Shown here: positions 59,703 to 64,000 of the stretch, in pieces
Layout: every line of letters begins with the position of its first letter
Numbering within the stretch: position 1 is the stretch's first letter
Assembly (NCBI GenBank): GCA_905213895.1
Contig: CAJMKE010000004.1
Coordinates: 74,694-138,693, forward strand
DNA from: an uncultured Alistipes sp.
GTDB taxonomy: Bacteria; Bacteroidota; Bacteroidia; Bacteroidales; Rikenellaceae
Direction of reading: 5' to 3'
Length of the DNA: 64,000 nt
Made by a program: the position numbers and the translations under genes
Notes under the pieces: model-generated
What the model saw: the letters and a program-made list of their open reading frames with translations, nothing else
Told to the model about the DNA's origin: nothing
Databases searched by the model: none

Positions 59703-59710
59703 TATCTTTG
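59703..59710 (+). promoter_or_regulatory. -7 box TATCTTTG for the glycosyltransferase unit
   Basis: Matches TAnnTTTG and would start transcription about three bases before the ATG, so the mRNA may be nearly leaderless. Confidence 0.5.
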
Positions 59711-59719
59711 TAGTCCTGT

Positions 59720-60886
59720 ATGGAAAGGCTTTCCGAAATATATTCTACGGTCGCAGACCTTTACGGTGCGGAGGGAATCGCCCTCGCCGCAATCATTCTG
59801 GCGGCATTCGCGATAGAGATTTACTACTACGCGGGAATTTACGCGCCCATAGCGGGTTTCAGGCTCCAAAAGCGCAAAAAGATTCGCGACGCACAGCCGC
59901 CCGTATCGGTAATCGTGCCGATATTTTCGGAGAATCTCGCCTACCTCGACGAAGGTCTGGTCGAACTTCTCACGCAGGATTATGACCGGTTCGAGGTCGT
60001 CGCCGTATACGTCGGCAACGACGAGAACTTCTATGCCGACCTCTCGCATCTGCGCAACCTCTATCCGCATCTGAAAACCACTCAGATAGACTACTCGCCG
60101 CGCTACCCCGTATCAGCCAAGATGGCTCTCAACGTCGGCATCAAGGCAGCGACCAACGAACATGTCATAATGACGACCACCGACGCTTCGCCGGCATCCC
60201 GACGCTGGCTGTCGCTGATGGCGAAAGGCTTCATGTACGGCGACATAGTGTTGGGCTACTGCGGGTTGGAGTCGAAAAAGGGATTTTTCGACCACCTTTT
60301 CCGCGAATACCGGCTGACGGAATCGATGGCATGGATTGCCTCGGCGATACGCCGCCGACCGTTCGGTGCGTCGCGCCACAACCTCGGTTTCACGAAGACG
60401 CTCTATTTCGGCGTCCGCGGCTTCAACCACCTGAACATGAACGTCGGTGAGGACGACCTCTTCATCCGCCAAATCGCCACGGCGGACAACGTCGCTCCCG
60501 TGCTGTCGCCGCGCGCGGCATGCACCGAGAAGCGTTGGGGCGGATTTTCGTGGTGGTACAACCGCACGCTCTACCGCGGGGCGACGCGGCGGTTCTATCC
60601 GTTCGGAGCGAAGAACTTCATCGCATTCGAACTCGTCGCGCGGATACTCTTCTTCGCTGCGGCGATATGCGCGATTGTCATGATGCCGCCCGAATACAAA
60701 ATCGCGGCGGCGGCAATGCTCGTATTGCGCTACGGCATGGTCGCATTCGTCATGCTGCGCGTATCGCGGCGGCTCGGCGAAAGCGGCATCGTCGGACGCC
60801 ACGTCCTCTACGACATCGCCGAACCCTTCGTGAGGGCGTACATACGGCTGTCGCTCTTGAAGAGAAACAAAAACGCATGGAGATAA
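59720..60886 (+). CDS. Family 2 glycosyltransferase, membrane-bound
   Basis: 388 residues. A membrane helix at about 20-42 is followed by the GT-A domain: PPVSVIVPIFSENLAYLDEGLVELLTQDYDRFEVVAVYVG, KMALNVGIKAATNEHVIMTTTDASP (the DxD-like site is TTDAS), GEDDLFIRQIA (ED acid/base region) and RWGGFSWWYNRTLYRG (Q/RxxRW-like site). Two to three helices close the protein. This plan suits a processive or lipid-linked glycosyltransferase of envelope polysaccharide. It overlaps the sigma-factor gene by ten bases. Confidence 0.88.
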   Translation: MERLSEIYSTVADLYGAEGIALAAIILAAFAIEIYYYAGIYAPIAGFRLQKRKKIRDAQPPVSVIVPIFSENLAYLDEGLVELLTQDYDRFEVVAVYVGNDENFYADLSHLRNLYPHLKTTQIDYSPRYPVSAKMALNVGIKAATNEHVIMTTTDASPASRRWLSLMAKGFMYGDIVLGYCGLESKKGFFDHLFREYRLTESMAWIASAIRRRPFGASRHNLGFTKTLYFGVRGFNHLNMNVGEDDLFIRQIATADNVAPVLSPRAACTEKRWGGFSWWYNRTLYRGATRRFYPFGAKNFIAFELVARILFFAAAICAIVMMPPEYKIAAAAMLVLRYGMVAFVMLRVSRRLGESGIVGRHVLYDIAEPFVRAYIRLSLLKRNKNAWR

Positions 60887-61470
60887 CCGACTATAACGCA
60901 TTCGACGACCGCATGCTGACCCGAATGGTGGTCGATGGCGACAGCCGCGCCTTCGACAATCTGTTCACGCGGCACCGCGACGCGATATACGCGATGCTCG
61001 TCAAGCGCACGGGCAACACCGACGATGTGGAAGACCTGATGCAGGAGGCTTTCATGAAGGCGTTTCTGAATATCGGTCGCTACAATCCCGACTACGATTT
61101 CGGCGCGTGGATATGCACGATTGCCAAGAACACGTTCGTCGATTTCGACCGTTCGCGCCGCTCGAACGCGCTCAACCCCAGCAACAATCTGCCGCTCGAC
61201 GGCAAGTGCGGCGCGGCGCAGGCGACCATACCGACGCCCGAGGAGAGCATCATCAACGCCCAGCAGCGGGCGCAAATCGACCGCTATATCTCCATGCTGC
61301 CCGAGAACTACCGCCGCATGTTCGTGATGCGGTTTCTCGACGAATACTCCTACGAGGAGATAGCCGAAGCACTCGAAATGAAGTTAGGCACTGTCAAGAC
61401 GCAGATTTTCAGAGTACGCGCCCTAATGTGCAAGATGATAACCGACGGCGAGAAAGCCGACCTCAAATAA
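60877..61470 (+). CDS. Sigma-70 family RNA polymerase sigma factor (ECF-like)
   Basis: 197 residues. Region 2: NLFTRHRDAIYAMLVKRTGNTDDVEDLMQEAFMKAFLNIGRYNPDYDFGAWICTIAKNTFVDF. Region 4: INAQQRAQIDRYISMLPENYRRMFVMRFLDEYSYEEIAEALEMKLGTVKTQIFRVRALM. No anti-sigma gene or FecR is adjacent, unlike PUL-linked ECF factors. It overlaps the glycosyltransferase gene and is eight bases before rsmG, so it is expressed with housekeeping genes. The start at 60877 is the family N-terminus. Confidence 0.92.
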   Translation: MEITDYNAFDDRMLTRMVVDGDSRAFDNLFTRHRDAIYAMLVKRTGNTDDVEDLMQEAFMKAFLNIGRYNPDYDFGAWICTIAKNTFVDFDRSRRSNALNPSNNLPLDGKCGAAQATIPTPEESIINAQQRAQIDRYISMLPENYRRMFVMRFLDEYSYEEIAEALEMKLGTVKTQIFRVRALMCKMITDGEKADLK

Positions 61471-61477
61471 CGCAGCG

Positions 61478-62113
61478 ATGATTTACGGAGCGGAACTCAT
61501 AACCAAGTATTTCGACGGCATCGACGACGGGCGCATGCGCCGTTTCGAGGCTCTGGGCGCAGCCTACGCGGAGTGGAACGCGCGCATAAACGTGATTTCG
61601 CGCAAGGATTTCGACTCGCTCTACCTCCACCACATCCTGCACTCGCTCGCCATAGCAAAGGTGTGCCGCTTCGATGCGGGCGCACGCATCGCCGACGTCG
61701 GATGCGGCGGCGGCTTCCCGAGCGTCCCGCTGGCGATAATGTTCCCCGAGGCGCAGTTCACGGCAATCGACTCCATCGGCAAGAAAATCAAGGTGGTGCA
61801 GGGCGTATGCGAAGCCGCGGAGATAGAGAACCTGCGCGCCGTGAACGCACGCATAGAGGCTGTGGACGAGCGGTTCGACTACGTTGTCTCGCGCGCCGTA
61901 ACCGACATGTCCACCTTCGCCGGCTGGGTATGGGACAAAATCGACCGCGGACAGCGCGGAACGCTCCCCAACGGTATTCTCTATCTGAAAGGCGGCGACC
62001 TCGATGCCGAACTCGCGGCGACGGGACGCGAATGGACGCGCTATCCCATCCGCGAAATCTTCGACGAGGAGTTTTTCGACACGAAAGAAGTCGTCTACAC
62101 AAAAAAACTGTAA
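61478..62113 (+). CDS. rsmG: 16S rRNA (guanine(527)-N7)-methyltransferase
   Basis: 211 residues, normal for RsmG/GidB. The SAM site is IADVGCGGGFPSVPLAI (71-87), and NARINVISRKDFDSLYLHHILHSLAI is the usual N-terminal signature. SRAVTDMSTFAGWV is the typical second region. Loss of rsmG gives low-level streptomycin resistance in other bacteria. It precedes the phosphoesterase gene with a 9-nt tract between them. Confidence 0.95.
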   Translation: MIYGAELITKYFDGIDDGRMRRFEALGAAYAEWNARINVISRKDFDSLYLHHILHSLAIAKVCRFDAGARIADVGCGGGFPSVPLAIMFPEAQFTAIDSIGKKIKVVQGVCEAAEIENLRAVNARIEAVDERFDYVVSRAVTDMSTFAGWVWDKIDRGQRGTLPNGILYLKGGDLDAELAATGREWTRYPIREIFDEEFFDTKEVVYTKKL

Positions 62114-62119
62114 CAAAAA

Positions 62120-62160
62120 GACCTTAAAGTCCTTAAAGTCTTTAAGGTCGTTAAGGACCC
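62120..62160. repeat. 9-nt-unit intergenic tract (locus 19)
   Basis: Four to five units that fill the gap between rsmG and the metallophosphoesterase gene and end one base before its ATG, so they occupy the ribosome-binding region. Confidence 0.85.
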
Positions 62161-62161
62161 T

Positions 62162-63832
62162 ATGAAAACTATCACCATTCTTCTGCTCGCCCTCGCGGCA
62201 TTCCCGTCGGCGGCAGCCGCGACACCTCCGCCCGCAGCGACGGTAACGGGAACGGTAACCTGCGACGGCAAGCCGCTCGCCGGAGTTACGGTTTCGGACG
62301 GCGTGCTGTTTGCGACAACTGATGACACAGGCTCTTACGCACTGGCATCCAAGAAGTTTCAAGGCACGGTATTCGTCATCACGCCTTCGGGCTACGAGCC
62401 GGTGTGCCGCAAGGGCGTGCTGCCGCAGTTCTGGGCTGCGCTCAAAAGCAGGAAGCCCGACAAGCCCGAACGCCACGACTTCGTGCTGAAACGGTGCGAC
62501 AACCGCCGCCACCGAATGATAGTTTCGGCAGACCTGCACCTCGCCAACCGCAGCGAAGACCTGCTCCAACTGAAAAACACCTACATTCCCGCGATTCGCG
62601 AAGCGGTCGAGGAGGCGCGGCGCGACTCGCTGCCCGTATACTCGATTATCCTCGGCGATTTGAGTTCGTCGGCGCACTGGTATTCGAGCGAGTTCGACAT
62701 CGGCGACGCGCTTCATTCGATTGTCGCGAGCGGATACCCGACCATGCTCTATACCGTCATGGGCGAGCAGGACTACGACGGCGCGACGCCGTGCAGCGGC
62801 ACGACCGACCACAACGCCGAGCGGATGTACGTCTACGCCTGCGGACCGAAATACTACTCGATGAACATCGGCGACATCCACTACGTCGTACTCGACAACA
62901 CCGTGTTCCGCAACGAGGCGGGCGAGGGACCCTACCCGACCGAAATCGTCGGCAAGCGCAACTACGACCGCTTCGTAACCTCCGACCAGTTGGCATGGCT
63001 GCGCCGCGACCTCGCGCTCGTCGCCGACAAGACGACGCCGGTTGTCGTCTGCATGCACCACAATGCGTTCCGCTCGTCGCCGAAAGGCGCGCTCGTCAAT
63101 TCGTTTACCGACAAACGCTGGCTCGACTCGCTCACGCACTGTCTGCGCGACTTCGGCAACGTACATTTCTTCACGGGACACTCCCACCGCAAACGCACGG
63201 CGGTTTCGTCCGAACTGCCAAACATCGTCGAACACGACCTGCCGTCGGCATCGGGCAACGCATGGGTAACCGTATTCGACGGCTTCCGCCACCTTTGCCC
63301 CGACGGCACCGCTCCGGGGTTCGACATCTGCACGATGGACGGGCGCGACATCTCGTGGGTGTACCGCACCGAGGAGCATGGCAACACCGCATTCCGCGCC
63401 TACGACATGAACGAGGTCGGCAAATACTACCGCGAAAACGAGGACGTGCGGCGGTTCGTCAAGGAGTATCCCGCCCGCATCGACTACAGTTCGCAGACGT
63501 TCGCCGACTGCGTATATATAAATTGGTGGGGATTCGAACCCGACGCGAAGATAGAAGTGTGGGAGAATGACAAACCGTTGAAAGTACGGCAGATATATCA
63601 GGAAGACCCGCTGTTCGCCGTTTCGTCGGACGTGTTCAGATTGAAGAACAGCCGCAAGAAACCGACGATACGCAAGAACACATGCCAGCATCTGTTCCGC
63701 GTCAAGACCTCGTCGCCCGAATCGCCGGTACGCATCCGCACTACCGACCGTTTCGGCAACGTCTGCGAGGAGACCATAATCCGTCCGCTCCCGTTCGAGC
63801 CGCAGCCGGCAGCGAAAAAGCGCAGGAAATAG
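62162..63832 (+). CDS. Secreted calcineurin-like metallophosphoesterase with N-terminal beta domain
   Basis: 556 residues with a signal peptide (cleavage about residue 20). Residues about 25-110 form a carboxypeptidase-regulatory-like or MetallophosN beta domain. The enzyme core shows DLH (Asp124, His126), GDLSS (Asp166), then GEQD at 201-204 where most of the superfamily has GNHD, HHNAF (His299/300) and GHSH (His340, His342). The C-terminal 130 residues resemble the MetallophosC domain. The replaced Asn-His at 202-203 would remove one metal ligand and the catalytic His. The rest of the site is kept. Substrate unknown. Confidence 0.85.
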   Translation: MKTITILLLALAAFPSAAAATPPPAATVTGTVTCDGKPLAGVTVSDGVLFATTDDTGSYALASKKFQGTVFVITPSGYEPVCRKGVLPQFWAALKSRKPDKPERHDFVLKRCDNRRHRMIVSADLHLANRSEDLLQLKNTYIPAIREAVEEARRDSLPVYSIILGDLSSSAHWYSSEFDIGDALHSIVASGYPTMLYTVMGEQDYDGATPCSGTTDHNAERMYVYACGPKYYSMNIGDIHYVVLDNTVFRNEAGEGPYPTEIVGKRNYDRFVTSDQLAWLRRDLALVADKTTPVVVCMHHNAFRSSPKGALVNSFTDKRWLDSLTHCLRDFGNVHFFTGHSHRKRTAVSSELPNIVEHDLPSASGNAWVTVFDGFRHLCPDGTAPGFDICTMDGRDISWVYRTEEHGNTAFRAYDMNEVGKYYRENEDVRRFVKEYPARIDYSSQTFADCVYINWWGFEPDAKIEVWENDKPLKVRQIYQEDPLFAVSSDVFRLKNSRKKPTIRKNTCQHLFRVKTSSPESPVRIRTTDRFGNVCEETIIRPLPFEPQPAAKKRRK

Positions 63833-63836
63833 CGTT

Positions 63837-63858
63837 GCGGCGGCACATGTGCCGCCGC
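63837..63858 (+). terminator. Terminator of the phosphoesterase gene
   Basis: A perfect 22-base palindrome (GCGGCGGCACA and complement) four bases after the stop codon. Confidence 0.75.
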
Positions 63859-63862
63859 TCTC

Positions 63863-63898
63863 ATTAAAGACTTTAAGGACTTTAAGGTCGTTAAAGTG
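63863..63898. repeat. 9-nt-unit intergenic tract (locus 20)
   Basis: Four units directly after the terminator. Confidence 0.85.
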
Positions 63899-64000
63899 TC
63901 AGCCGCCCCCCCAAATAGGGGGCCAATACAATAAAACCACCCCGCGGCGCAGTCCCCCCGCGGCCGATTAATAAAAGCCCCCCCCCCCCCCCATAGTTTT
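63899..64000. other. GC-homopolymer-rich window end
   Basis: No gene. It holds C7, G5, C6 and a C15 run (63978-63992), with CCGCGG twice. The composition differs sharply from the rest; it may be a variable repeat region or lower-quality sequence near a contig end. Confidence 0.4.

Noticed and set aside
10481..63898. 9-nt tracts as CRISPR repeats or as small Leu-Lys repeat proteins
   Set aside because: There are no spacers of constant length, and the open frames are an effect of the 9-nt (three-codon) period; they have no start signals or conservation I can see.
1..64000. tRNA or rRNA genes
   Set aside because: I read the intergenic regions for TTCGA/TTCAA T-loops and cloverleaf stems and found none; the gaps are mostly too short.

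Overview
The window looks like a chromosomal segment of a gut Bacteroidales, most likely Alistipes or a close relative in the Rikenellaceae. The evidence is a SusC/SusD polysaccharide-utilisation locus, several PorT, FadL and DUF3078/3108/4296 type Bacteroidota proteins, promoter boxes of the Bacteroidota form TTTG-N19/20-TAnnTTTG, few visible Shine-Dalgarno sequences, high coding GC, and menaquinone synthesis by the futalosine route (MqnE). The genus is inferred; there is no rRNA or other marker. I see no integrase, transposase, phage gene, tRNA, rRNA or CRISPR array.

Layout. 1-1925 (minus): a small Bacteroidales peptide gene followed by a large lipoprotein with a fimbrillin-like N-terminus and BACON-like domains, cut by the window edge. 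2425-10425 (plus): a compact beta-1,3-glucan locus (SusC, SusD, a surface lipoprotein, a GH16 laminarinase-like enzyme, a GH128 enzyme with a CBM6-like domain) with a convergent AraC-family regulator. 11.7-33.5 kb: housekeeping and envelope genes in short units (TonB-C protein, ROK kinase/regulator, recG/ispG divergent pair, wbqC-like, a GH2 protein without its acid/base residue, cvpA-rsgA-trmH-like, DUF3078-S41 protease, nfo, a class III aminotransferase, SDR-ALDH, deoC). 33.9-39.1 kb: FadL-like porin, galE, ABC exporter pair. 39.3-49.6 kb (plus): a ten-gene co-directional run (flippase, holB, folK, two lipoproteins, PorT-like, rbfA, FtsX-type permease, DUF4296, amidohydrolase). 49.7-51.9 kb: HxlR regulator facing a cupin gene, then a nitronate-monooxygenase-like gene. 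52.1-59.5 kb (minus): ygiQ-type radical SAM, then the operon tgt-lptF/G-mqnE-PASTA-rluD-like. 59.7-63.8 kb (plus): glycosyltransferase, sigma factor, rsmG, metallophosphoesterase.

The most striking non-coding signal is a family of about 20 short tracts built from a degenerate 9-nt unit (core TTAARGnCn). They lie almost only between genes, about one per 3 kb, and are self-complementary. One tract is split by a hairpin element. Other non-coding features are a probable small RNA with a perfect Bacteroidota promoter and a terminator (28.7 kb), two copies of a 40-nt hairpin element that differ by one compensatory base-pair change (53.9 and 59.5 kb), a promoter-bearing repeat module that appears to have received one of these hairpins (27.6 and 59.5 kb), and intergenic G/C homopolymer runs.

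Most start codons were chosen from signal peptides, family N-termini and promoter position. Functions are inferred from sequence motifs read by eye; no database search was run.
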